Origin: Nemertoderma westbladi
Lineage: Eukaryota > Xenacoelomorpha > Nemertodermatida > Nemertodermatidae
DNA: 59,187 bases
Direction of reading: 5' to 3'
Assembly: GCA_032718475.1 (NCBI GenBank)
Contig: JAUCBJ010006530.1
Span: 1-59,187, forward strand
The stretch's first letter is position 1. The number at the start of each line of letters is the position of its first letter. The notes under the pieces were generated by a model that saw only the letters and a list, made by a program, of their open reading frames with translations, was not told the DNA's origin and did not search any database. Shown here piece after piece: positions 1-10,421 of this stretch. The position numbers were made by a program, and so were the translations under genes.

Positions 1-640
1 ATCGCTGAGTTAAATCAGTGCAAGGTCAAAGTTTCTACATTAGGAAATTAATACCCCACCTTTTGCATATTAAAATATTCTCACATTCGACATTGTTCCA
101 CCCAGCAAACTGCCTGTATTTCTCTGTGGAAAGTGAACGCCGAGTGCTAAGTCACCCGCACTCATATTAAGTAGCTTAGGAAGCCAATTCAGATTTATTG
201 TTTTGGTTATTTCTGTTTGACTTATAAATTAGAACGATTAGCTCTCTGTTGGGATTTCGACAGAGAAAAGAGCGTGTATGATTGACAGAGCCGTATTGAT
301 GAAAGAATATATCTCTGGACCCTCATGGAAACGAGGTGAAACCTCATGAGGTCATCCACACGTCACTACATACGCCATCCTTCTTGTTTATACTGTACAT
401 TACATTAATTATATTTTACCTATGCTTGTGATGTTGAGACCCATTGTTTTAAAACTAATGCAATTGTGCCACATTTCTCATGTAACCGTGCCATGTAGGT
501 ATGTACAGTACACTACTATGTTATATGCTATATGTTTATATATATTATTAACTATGCATAGTTATATAATATTCATTATTGTTTCACATCGTTGTTTCGC
601 TTCACATTGCGATTTTATCTGTTTAGTGCATTTACTGTAA
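1..640. other. No gene recognised
   Basis: AT-rich sequence with short ORFs only (the longest, 422-640, is Cys/Ile/Leu/His-rich with no recognisable domain). I see no RNA gene, no clear repeat end and no splice-supported exon here. Confidence 0.5.
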
Positions 641-747
641 TTTGTTGTTGACATAAAAAAATCAAATCAAATAAAAAATAATACTTATATTTATTAAATC
701 AATAATAATTATTAAGCTTTGGATTGGTATTGTTTTTAAGTGGTTAA
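641..747. repeat. Dispersed repeat R1, left part (interrupted copy)
   Basis: The stretch running through 'tattgtttttaagtggttaa' also occurs at about 5085-5196. In this copy the repeat is broken at a TTAA (744-747) by the element at 748-2140 and resumes at 2141. The uninterrupted relative at 5193-5196 has a single TTAA followed by matching sequence (ttatcatctc), so it serves as an empty-site control. The family is AT-rich and non-coding; its class is unknown. Confidence 0.65.
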
Positions 748-2140
748 CCGTTACAGGAATGGGGGGGGGGGGGGGGGGTTGAATCCACCCCCCTTAAGTT
801 TATCTAGTAATCTGCGCAGAAGCACTGATCGCAGTGAGCTGAAATTTCCTGAGTTTTCCTAAAATTTAACTTTGAATCTCACAAATAAAACGAGAACTTT
901 ATAGCTCTATTAGTTGTCGAGTTATAGGGGGTGTAAAAAAAACATGTCAGCACTTTTCAAGCTAAAATTTGCAACTTTTGAAAGGATTGATGTTGTCAGC
1001 CAGTTTCCCGTTTATAAAGATTTTTTGGTATACCGAATCGAACAATGGTGTTCATTTTACGTCAAAACTTCCCTGAATACATTTTTTGGGGTCCCCACAA
1101 AAGTGGGTGCAACACGAAAATTTCAAATTTTCACTTTCAATAGTACACATTTCCAAAGGTCAATTTTCTGTGTCAAAGGTTTTCGAGGTCGCTGAATCGA
1201 TTTAGACCGATAGATAGATGTCACAGACAAGTGGGATGGTATTTTTCGGGGAGTCATTCAAAAGTGGGTGCGGCATGAAAATTTCAAATTTTCACTTTCA
1301 ATCGTACTTATTTCCAAAGGTCAATTTTCTGTGTACAAAGGTTTTCGAGGTCGCTGAATCGATTTAGACCGATAGATAGATGTCACAGACAAGTGGATGG
1401 TATTTTTCGGGGAGTCCTACAAAAGTGGGCACGGCACGAAAATTTCAGATTTTCACTTTTAATTGTACTCATTTCCAAAGGTAAATTTTCTGTGTACAAA
1501 GGTTTTCGAGGTCGCTGAATCGATTTAGACCGATAGATAGATGTCACAGACAAGTGGGATGGTATTTTTCGGGGAGTCCTACAAAAGTGGGTGCGGCACG
1601 AAAATTTCAAATTTTCACTTTCAATCGTACTCATTTCCAACGGTGAAATTTGTGTGTACAAAGGTTTTCGAGGTCGCTGAATCGATTTAGACCAAGAGAT
1701 TGGTGATGCAGACAAGTGGGATGGTATTTTTCGGGGGATCCTAGAAGTGGGTGCGGCATGAAAAGTTCAAATTTGGGTGCTTCTAAAAAATGGCATAAAT
1801 CAACATTATGAGACGATATGGACCATGAGGTAGGATTCAGTGGGGTCGAAAACCCATAAAACCGGTCGGAAAGTGACTTTTTGACTTGTTTTACTGAAAT
1901 TTTATTTTTTTCAGTGGGTGCACGAAAAGTGCCGTTTCGGTGCCACCCATAACTCGAAAATAAAATTTTTTATCACACACGAGCTAGGTATTTATTTTTT
2001 CACATTACTACCAATTTAAAAAAAAAAATGGCCTGTAATTGGCCAAAATGGAAGGGAGGGGGGGAGGGGGGGGTGGAATCAACCCCCCCCCCCCCCCCCC
2101 CCAGTCCTGGTTCACGGAAAATAGCCAAGTCCTGTAATGG
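748..2140. mobile_element. piggyBac-like non-autonomous element, TTAA target
   Basis: A 1393-bp insertion flanked by TTAA on both sides (744-747 and 2141-2144). The ends are inverted: the left reads CCGTTACAGGA and the right, reverse complemented, reads CCATTACAGGA. Each end is followed by a G/C homopolymer tract (G18 at 761-778; C20 at 2083-2102). TTAA duplication is the hallmark of piggyBac transposition (established knowledge). No transposase ORF is present, so it would have moved in trans. The interior carries the 162-bp tandem array at 1090-1770. Family assignment rests on target site and terminus only. Confidence 0.65.
1090..1770. repeat. Tandem array, period about 162 bp, five units
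   Basis: The marker 'aagtgggtgc' or its variants recurs at 1101, 1262, 1423, 1585 and 1745, and 'cagacaagtgg' recurs at matching spacing, giving a period of 160-162 bp. Units differ by scattered substitutions and the first and last are partial. ORFs in this stretch (for example 914-1195 plus and 1383-1715 minus) simply read through the repeat. The array lies inside the TTAA-flanked element. Confidence 0.85.
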
Positions 2141-2755
2141 TTAAACTATATTAGGTGTTATCATCTCAAAATTATTGCATTTGGCAGTTATTTTTTTGAA
2201 CCCTTTTTTTCTCTTATGACCCCTTTTTTCCGACATTCGGACTGTACTGAATCAACATCTGGACTGTGATTCACACAGTAAACGAATAGAACATTGAATT
2301 AAATCAAATAATAACTATTTACATACTTGTGTGTAAAGTAGCACTTTACAGTGTGATGATCCGATAACCTTTGTTACACGAACGAACGTTAGTGAGTGAG
2401 TGAAAATAAAGGCGCCAGGATCAGAACACTGTAATAACTATTTACATACTTTGTGTGAAAAGTAGCACTTTACAGTGTGATGATCCGAGTGGCTTTGTTA
2501 CACGAACGTATGTTAGTGAGTGAGTGAAAATATAGCCACGAGGATCACAACACTGTAAAGTACTTTGCAACAAAGTGTATGTAATTTTATTCAAAAATTT
2601 TAACATTACGAAATGATTGTATACAGTATATATTATTAAGTGATTGCACAAATTAAATTAGTTGCTGTATAAATAAATGTAAAAGTGACATAAATTATGT
2701 TATAAATAAGTTAGCTTATATTTATGGATGGCGTTTGGAGCCATGTTATAATAAT
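2141..2755. repeat. Dispersed repeat R1, right part, with 123-bp internal duplication
   Basis: Matches 58055-58535 nearly throughout: both contain gtgattcacacagtaa, the 'gcactttacagtgtgatgatccg' segment, 'gttagtgagtgagtgaaaat' and a shared end near 'ggatggcgtttggagccatg'. Here the segment beginning ataactattt is present twice (2311 and 2434, period 123), while the copy at 58 kb has it once (58189). No coding potential. Confidence 0.75.
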
Positions 2756-3935
2756 ATAGCTAGGCCCTACTGGTTATTAATAGCTACCCCGCCTACCGCT
2801 AGGTATTCCATTAGGCCTATCTGGCTGTCAGGCAAATTTCCACCTATTGTTTACATGGTAACCATTGACACCGTAACATTACAGCTCACCGTCTTCGGTT
2901 ACTAAATAAACTTGGGACATTACAACACCCACTACAATACTGCAATACTAATTGTACAGGCCAATACAATACTGTACTGTATAATGTCCTCTTAAGGTTG
3001 TAAAGTGCTGACTAACAACATGCTGTTAATACTAACGGCGTTGAGTAATGTTACAATCTTGTAGGAAAGGAGCAGGTTACAGAGGCGGGTTTTCCTAACC
3101 AAAACAATAAACGGTCACTTTTTCTAAACAAAAAAATATTGGCAGTGTTGATCATGATATGGTAGAGTAGACATACAGTAGACTGTAGGTATGGTATAAC
3201 ATATATCACAATAGTCATGGTCAATCATAATTACAACAGAAATCAAGACAAATGGTTAATGCTGCACTGCACAGTGTACAGTACCGTAAACTACTCTGGT
3301 TCCGCATCATTAACTATGACTCAGCATCAGCACCACGCAACACAAACCAAAATCCGCACGCCTGTAATGAGGCGTTACCTATCAGACTATAGGCCTACTA
3401 TTCTGTAATACCGATACCGGTATTACAGACTTTAATGACTTTTTATGTATGTATTTCTTCAAACTGTCAGACTGCTGATTTCTGGACTGTCAGACAGTTG
3501 ATTTCAACATGCCTATGCCAAAACATTCAAAATTTGTTGATTTCTGGTCTGTTTGGACAGTTGGTTTCACTATGCCTGTGCCAAAACATTCAAAATTCCA
3601 TGATTTATAGACTGAGATAGATTTCCATATGTCTGTATGTGTATATAATAAAAAGGGGTCAAATGATTAAAAAAAGGGGTCATAAAAAATATTTTTCATA
3701 TTATTTTACATGCTGGAACTGAATAACTAACAGACAGTTTGTGAGGAACTGGATATTGGCTACTAGTCATGTCTGCGCTGTCACTCTCTGTAGGATGCTA
3801 ACCGTTTATTTAGGTTATGGAATTATTCTGTGAGAAAACTTTTTCTTCATTCAAACATCCTTAATAAATGGTTTCTTTATTCACGTGAGCAAATTATTAC
3901 ATGAATAATTACGATAAAACAGCTGAATGAATACT
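2756..3935. other. No gene recognised; one short direct duplication
   Basis: Ordinary AT-rich sequence. Near 3490-3610 a 63-bp unit is repeated twice (marker gcct.tgccaaaacattcaaaatt at 3511 and 3574). The small ORFs at 3217 and 3435 show no domain and I do not call them. Confidence 0.5.
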
Positions 3936-3956
3936 TTATGAAATAAATAAACAAAC

Positions 3957-4136
3957 CTGTTCTAGAATCCAGCCGGATTTAGTTCCATTGTTTCCATCAT
4001 CACATAAGGAAACATCCAACCCACACTTGATGTGGTACAACTTTCCTTCTTTGTCTCCACAGACGCATGTTGGATTTACTGGCGAAAGGAAAAGAGCTGA
4101 CAGCAGGGAAAATAGTTTAAGACTTACGGGTAACAT
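3957..4136 (-). CDS. First exon of a small secreted Cys-containing protein
   Basis: An ATG at 4136 opens a 60-codon exon. It begins with a hydrophobic signal peptide (MLPVSLKLFSLLSALFLSPV), followed by a short extracellular stretch with four cysteines (CVC, KCG, LCD) and one N-x-T site (NGT). The exon most simply ends at 3957, where CAG is followed by GTTTGT, a plausible splice donor in phase 0; without splicing the frame stops six codons later. A TATA box lies about 95 bp upstream. The family is not recognised and no later exon was identified downstream. A partial, deleted copy lies at 7640-7950. The role is unknown; secretion is inferred from the signal peptide. Confidence 0.55.
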
Positions 4137-4225
4137 TTTTACAGTACTTGTATAGTAAATAACTTTGTAACTAAAGTTATGATAATTTTCTGATAGAGAA
4201 TGGTTTTAATGCCTAAAAATCCTCC

Positions 4226-4233
4226 TATTTATA
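4226..4233 (-). promoter_or_regulatory. TATA box for the secreted-protein exon
   Basis: TATAAATA on the minus strand, followed by GGAGG, about 90 bp upstream of the ATG at 4136. The spacing would place transcription start near 4200 and leave a 5' UTR of about 65 nt. This is the best promoter-like match next to a signal-peptide exon in the window. Confidence 0.5.
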
Positions 4234-4399
4234 CACTTTTGACAAAGGCAATTACTTATGCAATGAATAAAGTCTCATAAAGGCAATCAAAGGCGGCAAC
4301 TATTAAAACCTTTATACTGTAGAACAATTATTAGTAACTACCTTAGTGTAGATACCATTGTATGTTAATTTATCACTTTAAATTACATTCCTATATGGT

Positions 4400-4722
4400 T
4401 AACAGTTAGAGACAGACAGCCTGGCGCTAGCCTATCGTTACAGACAGACTTCCGGCACCTGGCACCTGTAACAGACAAACTACTTGCGCCTGGCTACCAG
4501 TTACAGACAGATTGTCGCAGCCTGGCACGTTACTGACAGACACCTGTTGACACCTGATAGGGATACCAGTTACAGACTGACCGCTGGTGCCTGCCACCAG
4601 TTACAGACTGACCGCTGGCGCCTGCCACCAGTTACAGACAGACTGCTGGCACCTGGATAGGGATACCAGTTACAGACTGACTTCTGGCACCTGTAACTGA
4701 CAAACTCCTTGCGCCTGGCTAC
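4400..4722. repeat. Minisatellite of about 30-36 bp units
   Basis: About ten degenerate units built on 'ccagttacagacagactgct' followed by 'ggcgcctgg' or similar. The array is interrupted by the MITE at 4723-5013 and one last unit (cagttacagacat) follows it. A short relic of the same repeat occurs at 7870-7950 next to the duplicated gene fragment, so both were copied together. Confidence 0.75.
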
Positions 4723-5013
4723 AGCCCCGTTCACATCCAATGGTGCGTGAGCGGTAAAGTAGTCTGGCGGTATTGAAGCGGTAAGCCAGCGGTACACTAC
4801 CCGGAGCCCGTTCACACCCAACGTTACCGTTGCAGGGTAGACTGTGAATTCAACACGAAATTACATTAATTGTTTTAACATTGTTTAAATGGGCTGAGGT
4901 AAACCGTGCGGTTTAGTGCACAACTACCTGTTGGGTCGTTCACAGACAGCGGTGTACCGCTGGCCCTGCGGTACACCGCGCGGTGTACCATTCTGTTGGA
5001 TGTGAACGGGCCT
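4723..5013. mobile_element. PIF/Harbinger-like MITE, 291 bp
   Basis: The ends are inverted repeats: left AGCCCCGTTCACATCCAA, right (reverse complement) AGGCCCGTTCACATCCAA. Flanking trinucleotides are TAC (4720-4722) and TAA (5014-5016), compatible with a 3-bp TWA-type target duplication with one change. The minisatellite unit continues across the insertion, which shows the site was once contiguous. There is no ORF. Interior GC content is higher than the surroundings and contains several ggtacaccgc-type inverted repeats. Superfamily assignment is inference from duplication length and terminus. Confidence 0.55.
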
Positions 5014-5084
5014 TAACAGTTACAGACATATTTTAATATAACTAATAAACTTACATTAACGACTCCACATTGTCCATCATTTGT

Positions 5085-5240
5085 TTGTAATAATAAATAA
5101 ATTATATATAGTTATTGATGAAAGAATAATACATTTATTTACTAAATCAATAATATTTATTAAGCGTTGATATGGTATTGTTTTTAAAGTGGTTAAGATA
5201 TTGAATGTTATCATCTCCTCTGTCATCATCTGGGTTTGTT
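5085..5240. repeat. Dispersed repeat R1, partial copy (empty TTAA site)
   Basis: Similar to 641-747 joined directly to 2141-2175. The TTAA at 5193-5196 is single and uninterrupted, giving the pre-insertion arrangement of the TTAA-flanked element at 748-2140. Confidence 0.65.
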
Positions 5241-5903
5241 CAGAAGTGGAAAAAATGAGAAAGCGCGTCACCGGGGGTTGAGCCAGCGCTATACGTACGT
5301 TTCGGCCTAACAGGCCTCATCAGGCCTAACCAGTTCAGCCACTAACCCCTGACAGTCACACTCCCACCTAATCCACTTCTATTGAACGGGCAGTCTTAGA
5401 CTGCCCGATCTGGACTGTCAGAAGTGTCAGATTTTAAACTCTGAATCTAAAGAGCATCTCCATCGTTGTACATACGGAATCAGAATTCAGATGGTCTGAA
5501 TCTGATATCCAACGTGCGTTTCGTCTGATATTAGTCTAATATTGATCGCATTGATCGTTCGTATATTAGATACATACCGTATTTCGCAGTATTATTTATT
5601 TTAATTTAATTCAGCCTCATATAGGGAATCTAAAATTTCAACAAGGAATTACGGCACTATTGGTCTAAACTTCTAACCCTACTTGAATTCTTCTGGCCAA
5701 AAAAATTAAAGAGTGATTTCAGGATTCCAAAAATAGTTTGAATTGGTTTGGGTTTGGAATAACAGTTGTTCTCTGACATTTCATATTTCGTTAAGAACCA
5801 TTTTCGTTGCCGCTTTTATGGCCGCTTTTTTTGTCACGTTTTCACTGCGTTTTTTGACGGTTTTTTGCCATGTCTTTTTCATTGCTTGACTTTAACCCTA
5901 TTA
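5241..5903. other. No gene recognised
   Basis: AT-rich sequence with small inverted motifs (cagtcttagactg near 5392; aggcctaacaggcct near 5310). Nothing coding is supported. Confidence 0.5.
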
Positions 5904-7385
5904 CAGTCACAATCCCAATAAGCATTAACTTGGTCATTTTGGCCGCGTTGCCGCGAAGTTTTGCTTTTCACAATCTTGTCAATAAAAATATTAAAAATAT
6001 ATATACAGTATAATTCGCGGAAACTGCGGTGTTGCGTGGGGGCCACCAAGAATATTAACTTACTCAAAATATTTATATCTTAGTGGAATTTCGATCACTT
6101 TATTTCTCATTTAGATGTATATTGTATTGTTAGTTACTGTAATTCGTGATATTTGAAGTGTGGCGTAATTAAGTTTCGGTCAAGGAGTAGGATAAAATAT
6201 GAAAGTATATAATATGAAGGAGGAGGAGTGAGGGTGCAGACTGGGCTAGCGTGGTGAATGGCGTCCTTGAACACGCAAACTGTTGTACCTGCCTACGACC
6301 TGCGTTCGGGACCAACCCATTATTAGTATAAGGTCGGTATATATCTTTATCCTGCCGCTCTCTTTGTATTACAATAGCATAAAGCTAACCAATTGTCTAC
6401 TCCCAGTATACTCCAAGTATAAAACAGAGTTATGACTTAAACTAATCACAACTACAGTAGATGGCCACAGAGTTTCGTAAAAGGCGCAATCTTTAGGAAA
6501 TGCTTTATTAACCTTCACACTACTTCACACTAATTCACACTAATTTGCCGACCGTCACTGATTTTGATCATATATAAGGAGGATTGCAACTGACACATGT
6601 AGGGATTATGAAACATCATTTAATTCACACAAAAACCACTATAATGTAAGTCGCAGTTGCTACCGGTAGACCCTTCTCTTACCTCAGTAATTAAGAAAGT
6701 TGAGGGGTTTACGATTATTTATCGGTATTCTCCAAATATAACATCCATTAATATAAACAGCAATTAACAACAATATAAAATAGCATTAAGACAGTGCGGT
6801 GAACAGAGTCAGTATGCGTTATAAGAGTGTCGTGTAATATTAAATGAGTTATGATGTTATTAATAGATTTACGTTCTTATAACTCCAGCCATCAGATGTT
6901 TTTTGGGCAAAGTCTGAAACGTCTGGACTTAGGGCTGAATCCAGAATGGAATAGGATTCTCAAAAAAACATAAACTGCGCTTGAGCCAATTTCCACATGT
7001 CTCTATTGGCATAACTGGGAAGATTGCTCTGATTGGCTGAAATATGCCCAAACAAAGAAACCTCCACGTACACAACGAATCAGCTGACAGATTTCGTCAT
7101 CTCAGTTTATTTCTGATCGACGCGTAGTTGAACAATTCTAGGCCTTTTTAGAGTATTCAGCGCATTGCGTAAAAATGACTTGTTATGTCCGCAAAAGCTT
7201 TTACAGTGTCCGGACATTGGAGCCTTTCTCTATCTGCCAACATGCAGTGCTTTACACTCAGTCTCTATTCACTGGAGTTTCTCAGGAGTTCTTTTCATGA
7301 ATGCCGCAGTATATACTGTATTTGGCCATTTTGGTCATTTTGGCCGCTAAAATGACCAAGTCAATGCTTATTGGGATTGGGACTG
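5904..7385. mobile_element. Tc1/mariner-like TIR element, no transposase
   Basis: The outer 37 bp are inverted repeats with two mismatches: left CAGTCACAATCCCAATAAGC, right (reverse complement) CAGTCCCAATCCCAATAAGC, both continuing through a shared ACTTGGTCATTTT. TA dinucleotides flank both ends (5902-5903 and 7386-7387), as expected of the Tc1/mariner superfamily. No transposase frame remains. Much of the interior is the minus-strand LTR fragment at 6415-7205, so the original element was probably well under 1 kb. Confidence 0.6.
6415..7205 (-). mobile_element. Truncated LTR of the solo-LTR family (minus strand)
   Basis: Reverse complemented, this segment starts at 7205 with TGTAAAAGCTTTTGCGGACA and follows the solo LTR at 10422-11559 (Tctcatc/ctgtcagctgatt, gccaatcagagcaat, the long AT-rich middle, ctctgtggccatcta). 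Similarity stops near 6415, just before the conserved 'aaagcgccacgtcctaaagg' block of the intact LTRs. No matching target duplication was found, consistent with truncation or a variant 3' end. Confidence 0.65.
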
Positions 7386-7640
7386 TAGTACCTAGCTATA
7401 AAAATTTGTGCAAATACCGGGGGGGGGGGGGTCATATTGACACATGCCCCCCCCCCCCCCCCCCCCCTCTAAAATCCAAAAATTTTTTGGAAAAAATGTA
7501 CTGGGGTGGTTATATTGCAGCATAAAAATTACAAGTAGTGAACAATTTTCACAAAATTTGAAAGTTACATTTTTGGGTCAATTGTTTTTCAATACAGGTT
7601 TTCTGGGGCGTCATTTTTTTGAGTGTATAAACTGGACTAA
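7386..7640. other. G13 and C21 homopolymer pair; no gene
   Basis: G-run at 7419-7431 and C-run at 7447-7467 face each other across 15 bp and could form a strong hairpin. The overlapping short ORFs merely translate the runs as poly-Gly/poly-Pro. Confidence 0.7.
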
Positions 7641-7950
7641 AAGGAAACATCCAACCCACACTTTATAAGGTAAAACTTCCCTTCTTTGTCGCAGAAGTCT
7701 GTTGGATTTACAGGCGGAAGGAAAAGAGCTGATGCAATCAATAAAGTATCATAAAGTCAATCAAATGCGGCAAGTATTAAAACCTTTATAGAACAATTAT
7801 TAGTAACTACCTTAGTATAGATACCATTGTATGTTAATTATCACATTAAATTACATTCTTATGATCAACGGTCACAGACAGACTGCTTGGCGCCGGCCTA
7901 GCAGTTACATACAGACTACTGACACCTGACTACCAGTTACAGACTGGGGC
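7641..7950 (-). pseudogene. Deleted copy of the secreted-protein first exon
   Basis: Resembles 4007-4500: the coding part from the region encoding the CGDKEGK stretch is recognisable (aaggaaacatccaaccc, then ttggattta.aggcg), but the signal-peptide end, ATG and promoter-proximal sequence (equivalent to about 4100-4257) are missing. Similarity resumes upstream (aataaagt.tcataaag.caatcaaa) and ends in the minisatellite-like sequence (cagttacagact). Without a start or promoter this is a non-functional partial duplication. Confidence 0.65.
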
Positions 7951-8345
7951 GTCGCCCATTTTTACAACAACGTAATTTATTTGAACAGTGAAAAAAACAA
8001 TAATAAAATAAAAGGTTAATAAATTCGACATTTAATATTTATTACAACATACAGTAGAGCATGATAATATTTTGCAGCATCGTAAGGGTACAAGAACAGT
8101 GGTTAATTAGAACTACCGCAAAGTATCTGCGGGTTCTTGGGACGCCAGTGCCCGTTAGACATTAGCGCCCGCCAGCGACTTAGTTAGTATATGTAATAAA
8201 TGGAGACATTTATGGAGACAATGAAGACATTTCCCGCTTCTTTAGTTCCTGCTGATACAAACGAGTCGATACTTTCTGTTTCTTCAAATTTCAAATATAA
8301 TTTCCAGTCTTTAGTTCTGGCATCTCGTTATTTAACATTTAAGGT
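7951..8345. other. No gene recognised
   Basis: AT-rich, with a small duplication of 'atttatggagacaatgaagacattt'-like words near 8200. No coding or structural RNA signal seen. Confidence 0.5.
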
Positions 8346-8643
8346 CTGATTATTTACAGCAGCAGTAGTTCCAGTACTCCTCTATGGGAGACCATGCTGG
8401 GCTCTAACTGCTGAGGACACCAAATCTCTGGATGGCACATTCACAAGAATGCTACGCCGGGCTCATTGTGTCAAGTACAATGCACACATCTCCAACCAGA
8501 CACTACAGTATATAACATTGGAGGTGTCTCATTGGTTCCCACAAGCTTGACACTAGAACAAAATCGCCTCTGCTTTGCAGGACATTGCTTTCGCCGTGAG
8601 GACCAGCCAGTGCATAATCTTGTACTTTTGCAGCCTCATGGAA
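8346..8643 (+). pseudogene. RTE-like LINE, reverse transcriptase C-terminal fragment
   Basis: Plus-strand frames encode the end of a non-LTR retrotransposon reverse transcriptase: VPVLLYGRPCWALTAEDTKS in the thumb region, then after a frame change EQNRLCFAGHCFRREDQPVH, the usual RLRFAGHC-type tail. The closely similar fragment at 15030-15515 (minus) has VPVLLYGSPCWALTAEETKS. It joins directly to an oppositely oriented 5' part of the same kind of element at about 8643. The polymerase core between them is missing, so the copy is dead. Confidence 0.8.
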
Positions 8644-9935
8644 TCACTGGCACGATTGGTCTTAATGCTCTTTGCAGCAGCCTTCACTTCTGCAAAGGTG
8701 ATATCACCAATGGGAATATCTGGGAGTACAGACTCAGATACTTTTACTTCTATAAAGTTATCAGGCAATACCCTGTCATTATTGAGGTGCTTTTCAAAGT
8801 GGGCCTTCCAACCATTGAGGCGATCGGCTGGTGATTCAGCCTTAACCTTGGTGGTTGGTTGGCTTTTTCGACCAACAAGCAACTTGATCGATCTCAATGC
8901 CTGGGATGATTGCCTGCTGTCGTCAGCATCATTGATGGCATCAACCTGTTGGTTTATTAGCTCCTGTAAATGCCTGTTCTGAGTACTGTACTCTGAACTC
9001 TGTAAAAGTGTACTGCCTGTTCAGGGACCTAGATGCAGCCTTAACTGCATTCTTGGCCGCTGTAGTCTGTTTGAGTCGGGATTCTTTCTGCGCCTTGTAG
9101 AGGTCATTTCGGCACTTCTGAATTTTGTTGTCAGTCCAGGGGGCCCGTTTCCTGTTTCGAGGGTATACAGGAACTGTTTCTGCAGCTGCTAACTTAACTG
9201 CCTCTGTGAAGGCAGTATAGCCCTCACAGTGATCTGCCGCCTCAGAGGCAAGAGCCTCATACCTGTTGCTCAGCTGTAGTGTGAAGCTGGATCTCACACT
9301 TGGCTATTGCAACAGAGAGGACCAGTCATGCCGCGGCAAGGCAGAATTCGTTGTTCTGCTAGCACGCAGACTAAGTCTTACCTTGGCCACAATAAGGCGG
9401 TGATCACTGGAGAAGGGTCGTAGTGTAAATGCATTACAGTCTTGTATAGAGCTCCTGTATTTCCTACGAAACAGGATATTGTGAGGGGATACTGGGACTT
9501 GTGACCACTGGGTCCACTATGAGTCCATAGCTTTCCAGTTCGCTTCTTGAACTGGGTTCCAGCCGAAAACAATCCATTTCCAGAGATAAAATCCTAAAGA
9601 TGGACGGAATTTCGGTTGACACTTTTGCTATAGACCCAGGTCGATGTAGGTGATTGATGCAGACTTGCATTAAAGTCTCCCGAGGAATGTTAAGAATGCA
9701 TGCTGATCCACTCCATCAGTAGCTGCTTGTAGATTCTGGTAGAAATTTTCCACCTCCTCTACAGGAGCAACACTAGTTGGAGAGTAGCACACAATCAGAA
9801 CCATCTTAGGAAACTTCATAGCCAGTCTTCCAGAACATGAGAAGTGGCAACGGATGATGCGGTTAGAGATTTGGTCTATTTTGTCCAATGCTGCATGTGC
9901 AGTTGGATTCATCAATAGACCAATTCCACCATTGC
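8644..9935 (-). pseudogene. RTE-like LINE, endonuclease and pre-RT fragment
   Basis: Read right to left: an APE-type endonuclease piece (9915-9670, with MVLIVCYSPTSVAPVEEVEN), a frameshifted middle, the endonuclease end with SDHRLIVAKVRLSLR (about 9400), a linker with APWTDNKIQKCRNDLYKAQK (9297-8941), then the pre-RT stretch ending in DIPIGDITFAEVKAAAKSIK near 8700. Three or more frames are used, so it is a decayed copy. The SDH motif closes the endonuclease active site in this family (established knowledge). At about 8643 it meets the C-terminal fragment in opposite orientation, with the polymerase core deleted. Confidence 0.8.
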
Positions 9936-10421
9936 CACTATCATCTGCTGATATAGATATAGATTTATTATTTCTACAAATAGATTTATGAATATAGATT
10001 TATTTATTTATTATGAATTTATTTCGATAATATCTCTGGCAATTGTTTGTAAAATTTAAAACGGTTTTCAGAATTACATCCCAAAGACAAAAAATAAAGC
10101 CAGTAAAGATTGTTAAATATTGCCAAACTTTAGTGAGAAATGTATTCCATTCAAAAAATATAATATATTGTCTCATTTATTCAACGTAATCTGATGTCAA
10201 AAATTCAAGTTTTTCGCAATTTTAAAGAAAAACATTCAAAAATCGACAATCTCCGTAAAGCTGACACCGTGGAATTGCACAGAAATATAAAATTCGTCTC
10301 TAAAATTGGTAAACTAAAGTGGAAATAAATAAGGAATGCTCACACACAAATGTCAGGGAAAATGTCAGGGTATTATTGTAAAAATAAGACAAAACAGTGA
10401 AAAGTCAGGGGTTACAGTATA
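9936..10421. other. No gene recognised
   Basis: AT-rich, with short 'atagatttatt' repeats near 9960-10020. Ends at the GTATA target duplication (10417-10421) of the following solo LTR. Confidence 0.5.

Noticed and set aside
1383-1715. 110-codon minus-strand ORF with internal repeats
   Set aside because: It reads through the 162-bp tandem units; the apparent protein repeat is the DNA repeat.
7301-7668. Poly-Pro/poly-Gly ORFs
   Set aside because: Translation of the G13 and C21 homopolymers.
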